Source of the DNA: Panagrolaimus kolymaensis
Taxonomy: Eukaryota > Nematoda > Chromadorea > Rhabditida > Panagrolaimidae
Assembly: GCA_028622995.1 (NCBI GenBank)
Contig: JAJQJQ010000006.1
Span: 3,968,001 to 4,032,000 of the forward strand
Direction: 5' to 3'
Length of the DNA: 64,000 nt
The translations under genes and the position numbers were made by a program. The first letter of the stretch is position 1. Every line of letters starts with the position of its first letter. Positions 22,003 to 35,389 of this stretch are shown here, one piece after another. The notes under the pieces were generated by a model. The model made no database searches and was not told where the DNA came from. It was given only the letters and a program-made list of their open reading frames with translations.

Positions 22003-25000
22003 AAAAAAAAGAAAAGAATTTCTTTATTTTTTGCACAAGCCTTTTTTGGTTTTTTTATTAAAGATATGGAAGAAATGAAGATAAAATAAATTTTCTAGCT
22101 TATTTATGAAGTGTCTTAGCTTTTTTCAGATTTAAAATTTTAAACAAACTTTAAATTTTGGAAGACAAAAAAAAGAAAAGAATTTCTTTATTTTTTGCAC
22201 AAGCCTTTTTTGGTTTTTTTATTAAAGATATGGAAGAAATGAAGATAAAATAAATTTTCTAGCTTATTTATGAAGCGTCTTAGCTTTGCAGATTTTTAAT
22301 GTTTCTGCATCATTAAATTTTGGAAGACGAAAAAAAAGAAAAGAATTTCTTTATTTTTTGCACAAGCCTTTTTTGGTTTTTTTATTAAAGATATGGAAGA
22401 AATGAAGATAAAATAAATTTTCTTGCTTATTTATGAAGCGTCTTAGCTTTTTTCAGATTTAAAATTTTAAACAAACTTTAAATTTTGGAAGACAAAAAAA
22501 AGAAAAGAATTTCTTTATTTTTTGCACAAGCCTTTTTTGGTTTTTTTATTAAAGATATGGAAGAAATGAAGATAAAATAAATTTTCTAGCTTATTTATGA
22601 AGCGTCTTAGCTTTGCAGATTTTTAATGTTTCTGCATCATTAAATTTTGGAAGACGAAAAAAAAGAAAAGAATTTCTTTATTTTTTGCACAAGCCTTTTT
22701 TGGTTTTGTTATTAAAGATATGGCAGAAATGAAGATAAAATAAATTTTCTTGCTTATTTATGAAGTGTCTTAGCTTTTTTCAGATTTAAAATTTTAAACA
22801 AACTTTAAATTTTGGAAGACAAAAAAAAGAAAAGAATTTCTTTATTTTTTGCACAAGCCTTTTTTGGTTTTGTTATTAAAGATATGGCAGAAATGAAGAT
22901 AAAATAAATTTTCTTGCTTATTTATGAAGCGTCTTAGCTTTTTTCAGATTTATAATTAATATTTCTGCATCATTAAATTTTGGAAGACAAAAAAAAAGAA
23001 AAGAATTTCTTTATTTTTTGCACAAGCCTTTTTTGGTTTTTTTATTAAAGATATGGAAGAAATGAAGATAAAATAAATTTTCTAGCTTATTTATGAAGCG
23101 TCTTAGCTTTGCAGATTTTTAATATTTCTGCATCATTAAATTTTGGAAGACAAAAAAAAGAAAAGAATTTCTTTATTTTTTGCACAAGCCTTTTTTGGTT
23201 TTTTTATTAAAGATATGGAAGAAATGAAGATAAAATAAATTTTCTAGCTTATTTATGAAGCGTCTTAGCTTTGCAGATTTTTAATATTTCTGCATCATTA
23301 AATTTTGGAAGACAAAAGAAAGAAAAGAATTTCTTTATTTTTTGCACAAGCCTTTTTTGGTTTTTTTATTAAAGATATGGAAGAAATGAAGATAAAATAA
23401 ATTTTCTAGCTTATTTATGAAGCGTCTTAGCTTTGCAGATTTTTAATATTTCTGCATCATTAAATTTTGGAAGACAAAAAAAAAGAAAAGAATTTCTTTA
23501 TTTTTTGCACAAGCCTTTTTTGGTTTTGTTATTAAAGATATGGCAGAAATGAAGATAAAATAAATTTTCTTGCTTATTTATGAAGCGTCTTAGCTTTGCA
23601 GATTTTTAATATTTCTGCATCATTAAATTTTGGAAGACAAAAAAAAGAAAAGAATTTCTTTATTTTTTGCACAAGCCTTTTTTGGTTTTTTTATTAAAGA
23701 TATGGAAGAAATGAAGATAAAATAAATTTTCTTGCTTATTTATGAAGCGTCTTAGCTTTGCAGATTTTTAATATTTCTGCATCATTAAATTTTGGAAGAC
23801 AAAAAAAAAGAAAAAAATTTCTTTATTTTTTGCACAAGCCTTTTTTGGTTTTTTTATTAAAGATATGGAAGAAATGAAGATAAAATAAATTTTCTTGCTT
23901 ATTTATGAAGCGTCTTAGCTTTTTTCAGATTTAAAATTTTAAACAAACTTTAAATTTTGGAAGACAAAAAAAAGAAAAGAATTTCTTTATTTTTTGCACA
24001 AGCCTTTTTTGGTTTTGTTATTAAAGATATGGCAGAAATGAAGATAAAATAAATTTTCTTGCTTATTTATGAAGCGTCTTAGCTTTGCAGATTTTTAATA
24101 TTTCTGCATCATTAAATTTTGGAAGACAAAAAAAAAGAAAAAAATTTCTTTATTTTTTGCACAAGCCTTTTTTGGTTTTGTTATTAAAGATATGGCAGAA
24201 ATGAAGATAAAATAAATTTTCTTGCTTATTTATGAAGTGTCTTAGCTTTTTTCAGATTTAAAATTTTAAACAAACTTTAAATTTTGGAAGACAAAAAAAA
24301 GAAAAGAATTTCTTTATTTTTTGCACAAGCCTTTTTTGGTTTTTTTATTAAAGATATGGAAGAAATGAAGATAAAATAAATTTTCTTGCTTATTTATGAA
24401 GCGTCTTAGCTTTGCAGATTTTTAATATTTCTGCATCATTAAATTTTGGAAGACAAAAAAAAGAAAAGAATTTCTTTATTTTTTGCACAAGCCTTTTTTG
24501 GTTTTTTTATTAAAGATATGGAAGAAATGAAGATAAAATAAATTTTCTTGCTTATTTATGAAGCGTCTTAGCTTTGCAGATTTTTAATATTTCTGCATCA
24601 TTAAATTTTGGAAGACAAAAAAAAAGAAAAGAATTTCTTTATTTTTTGCACAAGCCTTTTTTGGTTTTGTTATTAAAGATATGGCAGAAATGAAGATAAA
24701 ATAAATTTTCTTGCTTATTTATGAAGCGTCTTAGCTTTGCAGATTTTTAATATTTCTGCATCATTAAATTTTGGAAGACAAAAAAAAGAAAAGAATTTCT
24801 TTATTTTTTGCACAAGCCTTTTTTGGTTTTTTTATTAAAGATATGGAAGAAATGAAGATAAAATAAATTTTCTAGCTTATTTATGAAGTGTCTTAGCTTT
24901 TTTCAGATTTAAAATTTTAAACAAACTTTAAATTTTGGAAGACAAAAAAAAGAAAAGAATTTCTTTATTTTTTGCACAAGCCTTTTTTGGTTTTTTTATT

Positions 25001-26577
25001 AAAGATATGGAAGAAATGAAGATAAAATAAATTTTCTAGCTTATTTATGAAGCGTCTTAGCTTTGCAGATTTTTAATGTTTCTGCATCATTAAATTTTGG
25101 AAGACGAAAAAAAAGAAAAGAATTTCTTTATTTTTTGCACAAGCCTTTTTTGGTTTTTTTATTAAAGATATGGAAGAAATGAAGATAAAATAAATTTTCT
25201 TGCTTATTTATGAAGCGTCTTAGCTTTTTTCAGATTTAAAATTTTAAACAAACTTTAAATTTTGGAAGACAAAAAAAAGAAAAGAATTTCTTTATTTTTT
25301 GCACAAGCCTTTTTTGGTTTTTTTATTAAAGATATGGAAGAAATGAAGATAAAATAAATTTTCTAGCTTATTTATGAAGCGTCTTAGCTTTGCAGATTTT
25401 TAATGTTTCTGCATCATTAAATTTTGGAAGACGAAAAAAAAGAAAAGAATTTCTTTATTTTTTGCACAAGCCTTTTTTGGTTTTGTTATTAAAGATATGG
25501 CAGAAATGAAGATAAAATAAATTTTCTTGCTTATTTATGAAGTGTCTTAGCTTTTTTCAGATTTAAAATTTTAAACAAACTTTAAATTTTGGAAGACAAA
25601 AAAAAGAAAAGAATTTCTTTATTTTTTGCACAAGCCTTTTTTGGTTTTGTTATTAAAGATATGGCAGAAATGAAGATAAAATAAATTTTCTTGCTTATTT
25701 ATGAAGCGTCTTAGCTTTTTTCAGATTTATAATTAATATTTCTGCATCATTAAATTTTGGAAGACAAAAAAAAAGAAAAGAATTTCTTTATTTTTTGCAC
25801 AAGCCTTTTTTGGTTTTTTTATTAAAGATATGGAAGAAATGAAGATAAAATAAATTTTCTAGCTTATTTATGAAGCGTCTTAGCTTTGCAGATTTTTAAT
25901 ATTTCTGCATCATTAAATTTTGGAAGACAAAAAAAAGAAAAGAATTTCTTTATTTTTTGCACAAGCCTTTTTTGGTTTTTTTATTAAAGATATGGAAGAA
26001 ATGAAGATAAAATAAATTTTCTAGCTTATTTATGAAGCGTCTTAGCTTTGCAGATTTTTAATATTTCTGCATCATTAAATTTTGGAAGACAAAAGAAAGA
26101 AAAGAATTTCTTTATTTTTTGCACAAGCCTTTTTTGGTTTTTTTATTAAAGATATGGAAGAAATGAAGATAAAATAAATTTTCTAGCTTATTTATGAAGC
26201 GTCTTAGCTTTGCAGATTTTTAATATTTCTGCATCATTAAATTTTGGAAGACAAAAAAAAAGAAAAGAATTTCTTTATTTTTTGCACAAGCCTTTTTTGG
26301 TTTTGTTATTAAAGATATGGCAGAAATGAAGATAAAATAAATTTTCTTGCTTATTGATGAAGCGTCTTAGCTTTGCAGATTTTTAATATTTCTGCATCAT
26401 TAAATTTTGGAAGACAAAAAAAAGAAAAGAATTTCTTTATTTTTTGCACAAGCCTTTTTTGGTTTTTTTATTAAAGATATGGAAGAAATGAAGATAAAAT
26501 AAATTTTCTTGCTTATTTATGAAGCGTCTTAGCTTTGCAGATTTTTAATATTTCTGCATCATTAAATTTTGGAAGAC
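22003..26577 (+). repeat. 17-monomer higher-order repeat (2777 nt)
   Basis: Copy 1 spans 22003-24779 (17 monomers). Its first 11 monomers recur in the same order from 24780 to 26577. Matching markers are the TTTTTAATGTTTCTGC tails (both pairs about 2777 nt apart), the hybrid tail TATAATTAATATTTCTGC (22951 and 25728) and AAAAGAAAG monomers (23313 and 26090). After 26577 the copies diverge. Copy 2 has a private change TTATTGATGAAG at about 26354, so it mutated after duplication. Confidence 0.88.
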
Positions 26578-29500
26578 AAAAAAAAAGAAAAAAATTTCTT
26601 TATTTTTTGCACAAGCCTTTTTTGGTTTTTTTATTAAAGATATGGAAGAAATGAAGATAAAATAAATTTTCTAGCTTATTTATGAAGCGTCTTAGCTTTG
26701 CAGATTTTTAATATTTCTGCATCATTAAATTTTGGAAGACGAAAAAAAAGAAAAGAATTTCTTTATTTTTTGCACAAGCCTTTTTTGGTTTTGTTATTAA
26801 AGATATGGCAGAAATGAAGATAAAATAAATTTTCTTGCTTATTTATGAAGTGTCTTAGCTTTTTTCAGATTTAAAATTTTAAACAAACTTTAAATTTTGG
26901 AAGACAAAAAAAAGAAAAGAATTTCTTTATTTTTTGCACAAGCCTTTTTTGGTTTTGTTATTAAAGATATGGCAGAAATGAAGATAAAATAAATTTTCTT
27001 GCTTATTTATGAAGCGTCTTAGCTTTGCAGATTTTTAATATTTCTGCATCATTAAATTTTGGAAGACAAAAAAAAAGAAAAAAATTTCTTTATTTTTTGC
27101 ACAAGCCTTTTTTGGTTTTTTTATTAAAGATATGGAAGAAATGAAGATAAAATAAATTTTCTTGCTTATTTATGAAGCGTCTTAGCTTTTTTCAGATTTA
27201 AAATTTTAAACAAACTTTAAATTTTGGAAGACAAAAAAAAGAAAAGAATTTCTTTATTTTTTGCACAAGCCTTTTTTGGTTTTGTTATTAAAGATATGGC
27301 AGAAATGAAGATAAAATAAATTTTCTAGCTTATTTATGAAGCGTCTTAGCTTTGCAGATTTTTAATATTTCTGCATCATTAAATTTTGGAAGACAAAAAA
27401 AAAGAAAAGAATTTCTTTATTTTTTGCACAAGCCTTTTTTGGTTTTGTTATTAAAGATATGGCAGAAATGAAGATAAAATAAATTTTCTTGCTTATTTAT
27501 GAAGCGTCTTAGCTTTGCAGATTTTTAATATTTCTGCATCATTAAATTTTGGAAGACAAAAAAAAAGAAAAGAATTTCTTTATTTTTTGCACAAGCCTTT
27601 TTTGGTTTTTTTATTAAAGATATGGAAGAAATGAAGATAAAATAAATTTTCTAGCTTATTTATGAAGCGTCTTAGCTTTGCAGATTTTTAATATTTCTGC
27701 ATCATTAAATTTTGGAAGACGAAAAAAAAGAAAAGAATTTCTTTATTTTTTGCACAAGCCTTTTTTGGTTTTGTTATTAAAGATATGGCAGAAATGAAGA
27801 TAAAATAAATTTTCTTGCTTATTTATGAAGCGTCTTAGCTTTGCAGATTTTTAATATTTCTGCATCATTAAATTTTGGAAGACAAAAAAAAAGAAAAGAA
27901 TTTCTTTATTTTTTGCACAAGCCTTTTTTGGTTTTTTTATTAAAGATATGGAAGAAATGAAGATAAAATAAATTTTCTAGCTTATTTATGAAGCGTCTTA
28001 GCTTTGCAGATTTTTAATATTTCTGCATCATTAAATTTTGGAAGACGAAAAAAAAGAAAAGAATTTCTTTATTTTTTGCACAAGCCTTTTTTGGTTTTTT
28101 TATTAAAGATATGGAAGAAATGAAGATAAAATAAATTTTCTAGCTTATTTATGAAGCGTCTTAGCTTTGCAGATTTTTAATATTTCTGCATCATTAAATT
28201 TTGGAAGACAAAAAAAAAGAAAAGAATTTCTTTATTTTTTGCACAAGCCTTTTTTGGTTTTGTTATTAAAGATATGGCAGAAATGAAGATAAAATAAATT
28301 TTCTTGCTTATTTATGAAGCGTCTTAGCTTTGCAGATTTTTAATATTTCTGCATCATTAAATTTTGGAAGACAAAAAAAAAGAAAAGAATTTCTTTATTT
28401 TTTGCACAAGCCTTTTTTGGTTTTTTTATTAAAGATATGGAAGAAATGAAGATAAAATAAATTTTCTAGCTTATTTATGAAGCGTCTTAGCTTTGCAGAT
28501 TTTTAATATTTCTGCATCATTAAATTTTGGAAGACGAAAAAAAAGAAAAGAATTTCTTTATTTTTTGCACAAGCCTTTTTTGGTTTTTTTATTAAAGATA
28601 TGGAAGAAATGAAGATAAAATAAATTTTCTAGCTTATTTATGAAGCGTCTTAGCTTTGCAGATTTTTAATATTTCTGCATCATTAAATTTTGGAAGACGA
28701 AAAAAAAGAAAAGAATTTCTTTATTTTTTGCACAAGCCTTTTTTGGTTTTGTTATTAAAGATATGGCAGAAATGAAGATAAAATAAATTTTCTAGCTTAT
28801 TTATGAAGCGTCTTAGCTTTGCAGATTTTTAATATTTCTGCATCATTAAATTTTGGAAGACGAAAAAAAAGAAAAGAATTTCTTTATTTTTTGCACAAGC
28901 CTTTTTTGGTTTTGTTATTAAAGATATGGCAGAAATGAAGATAAAATAAATTTTCTTGCTTATTTATGAAGCGTCTTAGCTTTTTTCAGATTTATAATTA
29001 ATATTTCTGCATCATTAAATTTTGGAAGACAAAAAAAAAGAAAAGAATTTCTTTATTTTTTGCACAAGCCTTTTTTGGTTTTTTTATTAAAGATATGGAA
29101 GAAATGAAGATAAAATAAATTTTCTAGCTTATTTATGAAGCGTCTTAGCTTTGCAGATTTTTAATATTTCTGCATCATTAAATTTTGGAAGACAAAAAAA
29201 AGAAAAGAATTTCTTTATTTTTTGCACAAGCCTTTTTTGGTTTTTTTATTAAAGATATGGAAGAAATGAAGATAAAATAAATTTTCTAGCTTATTTATGA
29301 AGCGTCTTAGCTTTGCAGATTTTTAATATTTCTGCATCATTAAATTTTGGAAGACAAAAGAAAGAAAAGAATTTCTTTATTTTTTGCACAAGCCTTTTTT
29401 GGTTTTTTTATTAAAGATATGGAAGAAATGAAGATAAAATAAATTTTCTTGCTTATTTATGAAGCGTCTTAGCTTTGCAGATTTTTAATATTTCTGCATC

Positions 29501-30171
29501 ATTAAATTTTGGAAGACAAAAAAAAGAAAAGAATTTCTTTATTTTTTGCACAAGCCTTTTTTGGTTTTTTTATTAAAGATATGGAAGAAATGAAGATAAA
29601 ATAAATTTTCTAGCTTATTTATGAAGCGTCTTAGCTTTGCAGATTTTTAATATTTCTGCATCATTAAATTTTGGAAGACAAAAAAAAAGAAAAGAATTTC
29701 TTTATTTTTTGCACAAGCCTTTTTTGGTTTTGTTATTAAAGATATGGCAGAAATGAAGATAAAATAAATTTTCTTGCTTATTTATGAAGCGTCTTAGCTT
29801 TGCAGATTTTTAATATTTCTGCATCATTAAATTTTGGAAGACAAAAAAAAAGAAAAGAATTTCTTTATTTTTTGCACAAGCCTTTTTTGGTTTTTTTATT
29901 AAAGATATGGAAGAAATGAAGATAAAATAAATTTTCTAGCTTATTTATGAAGTGTCTTAGCTTTTTTCAGATTTAAAATTTTAAACAAACTTTAAATTTT
30001 GGAAGACAAAAAAAAAGAAAAGAATTTCTTTATTTTTTGCACAAGCCTTTTTTGGTTTTGTTATTAAAGATATGGCAGAAATGAAGATAAAATAAATTTT
30101 CTTGCTTATTTATGAAGCGTCTTAGCTTTTCAGATTTTTAATATTTCTGCATCATTAAATTTTGGAAGACA

Positions 30172-32287
30172 AAAAAAAGAAAAGAATTTCTTTATTTTTT
30201 GCACAAGCCTTTTTTGGTTTTTTTATTAAAGATATGGAAGAAATGAAGATAAAATAAATTTTCTAGCTTATTTATGAAGCGTCTTAGCTTTGCAGATTTT
30301 TAATATTTCTGCATCATTAAATTTTGGAAGACAAAAAAAAAGAAAAGAATTTCTTTATTTTTTGCACAAGCCTTTTTTGGTTTTGTTATTAAAGATATGG
30401 CAGAAATGAAGATAAAATAAATTTTCTTGCTTATTTATGAAGCGTCTTAGCTTTGCAGATTTTTAATATTTCTGCATCATTAAATTTTTGAAGACAAAAA
30501 AAAAGAAAAGAATTTCTTTATTTTTTGCACAAGCCTTTTTTGGTTTTTTTATTAAAGATATGGAAGAAATGAAGATAAAATAAATTTTCTAGCTTATTTA
30601 TGAAGTGTCTTAGCTTTTTTCAGATTTAAAATTTTAAACAAACTTTAAATTTTGGAAGACAAAAAAAAAGAAAAGAATTTCTTTATTTTTTGCACAAGCC
30701 TTTTTTGGTTTTGTTATTAAAGATATGGCAGAAATGAAGATAAAATAAATTTTCTTGCTTATTTATGAAGCGTCTTAGCTTTGCAGATTTTTAATATTTC
30801 TGCATCATTAAATTTTGGAAGACAAAAGAAAGAAAAGAATTTCTTTATTTTTTGCACAAGCTTTTTTTGGTTTTTTTATTAAAGATATGGAAGAAATGAA
30901 GATAAAATAAATTTTCTTGCTTATTTATGAAGCGTCTTAGCTTTGCAGATTTTTAATATTTCTGCATCATTAAATTTTGGAAGACAAAAAAAAGAAAAGA
31001 ATTTCTTTATTTTTTGCACAAGCCTTTTTTGGTTTTTTTATTAAAGATATGGAAGAAATGAAGATAAAATAAATTTTCTAGCTTATTTATGAAGCGTCTT
31101 AGCTTTGCAGATTTTTAATATTTCTGCATCATTAAATTTTGGAAGACAAAAAAAAAGAAAAGAATTTCTTTATTTTTTGCACAAGCCTTTTTTGGTTTTT
31201 TTATTAAAGATATGGAAGAAATGAAGATAAAATAAATTTTCTTGCTTATTTATGAAGCGTCTTAGCTTTGCAGATTTTTAATATTTCTGCATCATTAAAT
31301 TTTGGAAGACAAAAAAAAGAAAAGAATTTCTTTATTTTTTGCACAAGCCTTTTTTGGTTTTTTTATTAAAGATATGGAAGAAATGAAGATAAAATAAATT
31401 TTCTAGCTTATTTATGAAGCGTCTTAGCTTTGCAGATTTTTAATATTTCTGCATCATTAAATTTTGGAAGACAAAAAAAAAGAAAAGAATTTCTTTATTT
31501 TTTGCACAAGCCTTTTTTGGTTTTGTTATTAAAGATATGGCAGAAATGAAGATAAAATAAATTTTCTTGCTTATTTATGAAGCGTCTTAGCTTTGCAGAT
31601 TTTTAATATTTCTGCATCATTAAATTTTGGAAGACAAAAAAAAAGAAAAGAATTTCTTTATTTTTTGCACAAGCCTTTTTTGGTTTTTTTATTAAAGATA
31701 TGGAAGAAATGAAGATAAAATAAATTTTCTAGCTTATTTATGAAGTGTCTTAGCTTTTTTCAGATTTAAAATTTTAAACAAACTTTAAATTTTGGAAGAC
31801 AAAAAAAAAGAAAAGAATTTCTTTATTTTTTGCACAAGCCTTTTTTGGTTTTGTTATTAAAGATATGGCAGAAATGAAGATAAAATAAATTTTCTTGCTT
31901 ATTTATGAAGCGTCTTAGCTTTGCAGATTTTTAATATTTCTGCATCATTAAATTTTGGAAGACAAAAGAAAGAAAAGAATTTCTTTATTTTTTGCACAAG
32001 CTTTTTTTGGTTTTTTTATTAAAGATATGGAAGAAATGAAGATAAAATAAATTTTCTTGCTTATTTATGAAGCGTCTTAGCTTTGCAGATTTTTAATATT
32101 TCTGCATCATTAAATTTTGGAAGACAAAAAAAAGAAAAGAATTTCTTTATTTTTTGCACAAGCCTTTTTTGGTTTTTTTATTAAAGATATGGAAGAAATG
32201 AAGATAAAATAAATTTTCTAGCTTATTTATGAAGCGTCTTAGCTTTGCAGATTTTTAATATTTCTGCATCATTAAATTTTGGAAGAC
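30172..32287 (+). repeat. 7-monomer higher-order repeat (about 1140 nt)
   Basis: The order A8-b, A9-a, A9-b with B tail, A9-a, AAAAGAAAG with CAAGCTTTTTTTGG, A8-b, A9-b occupies 30172-31310. Its first six members recur from 31311 to 32287. The CAAGCTTTTTTTGG marker is exactly 1140 nt apart (line positions 30859 and 31999). A related arrangement recurs at 42.3-44.4 kb with a 9-monomer spacing of 1466 nt. Confidence 0.85.
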
Positions 32288-32613
32288 AAAAAAAAAGAAA
32301 AGAATTTCTTTATTTTTTGCACAAGCCTTTTTTGGTTTTGTTATTAAAGATATGGCAGAAATGAAGATAAAATAAATTTTCTTGCTTATTTATGAAGCGT
32401 CTTAGCTTTGCAGATTTTTAATATTTCTGCATCATTAAATTTTGGAAGACAAAAAAAAAGAAAAGAATTTCTTTATTTTTTGCACAAGCCTTTTTTGGTT
32501 TTGTTATTAAAGATATGGCAGAAATGAAGATAAAATAAATTTTCTTGCTTATTTATGAAGCGTCTTAGCTTTGCAGATTTTTAATATTTCTGCATCATTA
32601 AATTTTGGAAGAC

Positions 32614-35389
32614 AAAAAAAAAGAAAAGAATTTCTTTATTTTTTGCACAAGCCTTCTTGGGCCTTGATAATTGAAATATGGCAGAAATGAAGATAAAATA
32701 AATTTTCTTGCTTATTTATGAAGTGTCTTAGCTTTTTTCAGATTTAAAATTTTAAACAAACTTTAAATTTTGGAAGACAAAAAAAAGAAAAGAATTTCTT
32801 TATTTTTTGCACAAGCCTTTTTTGGTTTTTTTATTAAAGATATGGAAGAAATGAAGATAAAATAAATTTTCTAGCTTATTTATGAAGTGTCTTAGCTTTT
32901 TTCAGATTTAAAATTTTAAACAAACTTTAAATTTTGGAAGACAAAAAAAAAGAAAAGAATTTCTTTATTTTTTGCACAAGCCTTTTTTGGTTTTGTTATT
33001 AAAGATATGGCAGAAATGAAGATAAAATAAATTTTCTTGCTTATTTATGAAGCGTCTTAGCATTGCAGATTTTTAATATTTCTGCATCATTAAATTTTGG
33101 AAGACAAAAGAAAGAAAAGAATTTCTTTATTTTTTGCACAAGCCTTTTTTGGTTTTTTTATTAAAGATATGGAAGAAATGAAGATAAAATAAATTTTCTT
33201 GCTTATTTATGAAGCGTCTTAGCTTTGCAGATTTTTAATATTTCTGCATCATTAAATTTTGGAAGACGAAAAAAAAGAAAAGAATTTCTTTATTTTTTGC
33301 ACAAGCCTTTTTTGGTTTTTTTATTAAAGATATGGAAGAAATGAAGATAAAATAAATTTTCTAGCTTATTTATGAAGCGTCTTAGCTTTGCAGATTTTTA
33401 ATATTTCTGCATCATTAAATTTTGGAAGACAAAAAAAAAGAAAAGAATTTCTTTATTTTTTGCACAAGCCTTTTTTGGTTTTGTTATTAAAGATATGGCA
33501 GAAATGAAGATAAAATAAATTTTCTTGCTTATTTATGAAGCGTCTTAGCTTTGCAGATTTTTAATATTTCTGCATCATTAAATTTTGGAAGACAAAAAAA
33601 AAGAAAAGAATTTCTTTATTTTTTGCACAAGCCTTTTTTGGTTTTTTTATTAAAGATATGGAAGAAATGAAGATAAAATAAATTTTCTAGCTTATTTATG
33701 AAGTGTCTTAGCTTTTTTCAGATTTAAAATTTTAAACAAACTTTAAATTTTGGAAGACAAAAAAAAAGAAAAGAATTTCTTTATTTTTTGCACAAGCCTT
33801 TTTTGGTTTTGTTATTAAAGATATGGCAGAAATGAAGATAAAATAAATTTTCTTGCTTATTTATGAAGCGTCTTAGCTTTGCAGATTTTTAATATTTCTG
33901 CATCATTAAATTTTGGAAGACAAAAAAAAGAAAAGAATTTCTTTATTTTTTGCACAAGCCTTTTTTGGTTTTTTTATTAAAGATATGGAAGAAATGAAGA
34001 TAAAATAAATTTTCTAGCTTATTTATGAAGCGTCTTAGCTTTGCAGATTTTTAATATTTCTGCATCATTAAATTTTGGAAGACAAAAAAAAAGAAAAGAA
34101 TTTCTTTATTTTTTGCACAAGCCTTTTTTGGTTTTGTTATTAAAGATATGGCAGAAATGAAGATAAAATAAATTTTCTTGCTTATTTATGAAGCGTCTTA
34201 GCTTTGCAGATTTTTAATATTTCTGCATCATTAAATTTTGGAAGACAAAAAAAAAGAAAAGAATTTCTTTATTTTTTGCACAAGCCTTTTTTGGTTTTGT
34301 TATTAAAGATATGGCAGAAATGAAGATAAAATAAATTTTCTTGCTTATTTATGAAGCGTCTTAGCTTTGCAGATTTTTAATATTTCTGCATCATTAAATT
34401 TTGGAAGACAAAAAAAAAGAAAAGAATTTCTTTATTTTTTGCACAAGCCTTCTTGGGCCTTGATAATTGAAATATGGCAGAAATGAAGATAAAATAAATT
34501 TTCTTGCTTATTTATGAAGTGTCTTAGCTTTTTTCAGATTTAAAATTTTAAACAAACTTTAAATTTTGGAAGACAAAAAAAAGAAAAGAATTTCTTTATT
34601 TTTTGCACAAGCCTTTTTTGGTTTTTTTATTAAAGATATGGAAGAAATGAAGATAAAATAAATTTTCTAGCTTATTTATGAAGTGTCTTAGCTTTTTTCA
34701 GATTTAAAATTTTAAACAAACTTTAAATTTTGGAAGACAAAAAAAAAGAAAAGAATTTCTTTATTTTTTGCACAAGCCTTTTTTGGTTTTGTTATTAAAG
34801 ATATGGCAGAAATGAAGATAAAATAAATTTTCTTGCTTATTTATGAAGCGTCTTAGCATTGCAGATTTTTAATATTTCTGCATCATTAAATTTTGGAAGA
34901 CAAAAGAAAGAAAAGAATTTCTTTATTTTTTGCACAAGCCTTTTTTGGTTTTTTTATTAAAGATATGGAAGAAATGAAGATAAAATAAATTTTCTTGCTT
35001 ATTTATGAAGCGTCTTAGCTTTGCAGATTTTTAATATTTCTGCATCATTAAATTTTGGAAGACGAAAAAAAAGAAAAGAATTTCTTTATTTTTTGCACAA
35101 GCCTTTTTTGGTTTTTTTATTAAAGATATGGAAGAAATGAAGATAAAATAAATTTTCTAGCTTATTTATGAAGCGTCTTAGCTTTGCAGATTTTTAATAT
35201 TTCTGCATCATTAAATTTTGGAAGACAAAAAAAAAGAAAAGAATTTCTTTATTTTTTGCACAAGCCTTTTTTGGTTTTGTTATTAAAGATATGGCAGAAA
35301 TGAAGATAAAATAAATTTTCTTGCTTATTTATGAAGCGTCTTAGCTTTGCAGATTTTTAATATTTCTGCATCATTAAATTTTGGAAGAC
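32614..35389 (+). repeat. 11-monomer higher-order repeat (1796 nt)
   Basis: Copy 1 is 32614-34409 and begins with a type-c monomer. The rare tail change CTTAGCATTGCAG occurs at 33058-33066 and again 1796 nt later. The type-c monomers are also 1796 nt apart (32651 and 34447). The first six monomers of copy 2 (34410-35389) match copy 1; the seventh differs. Confidence 0.87.
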
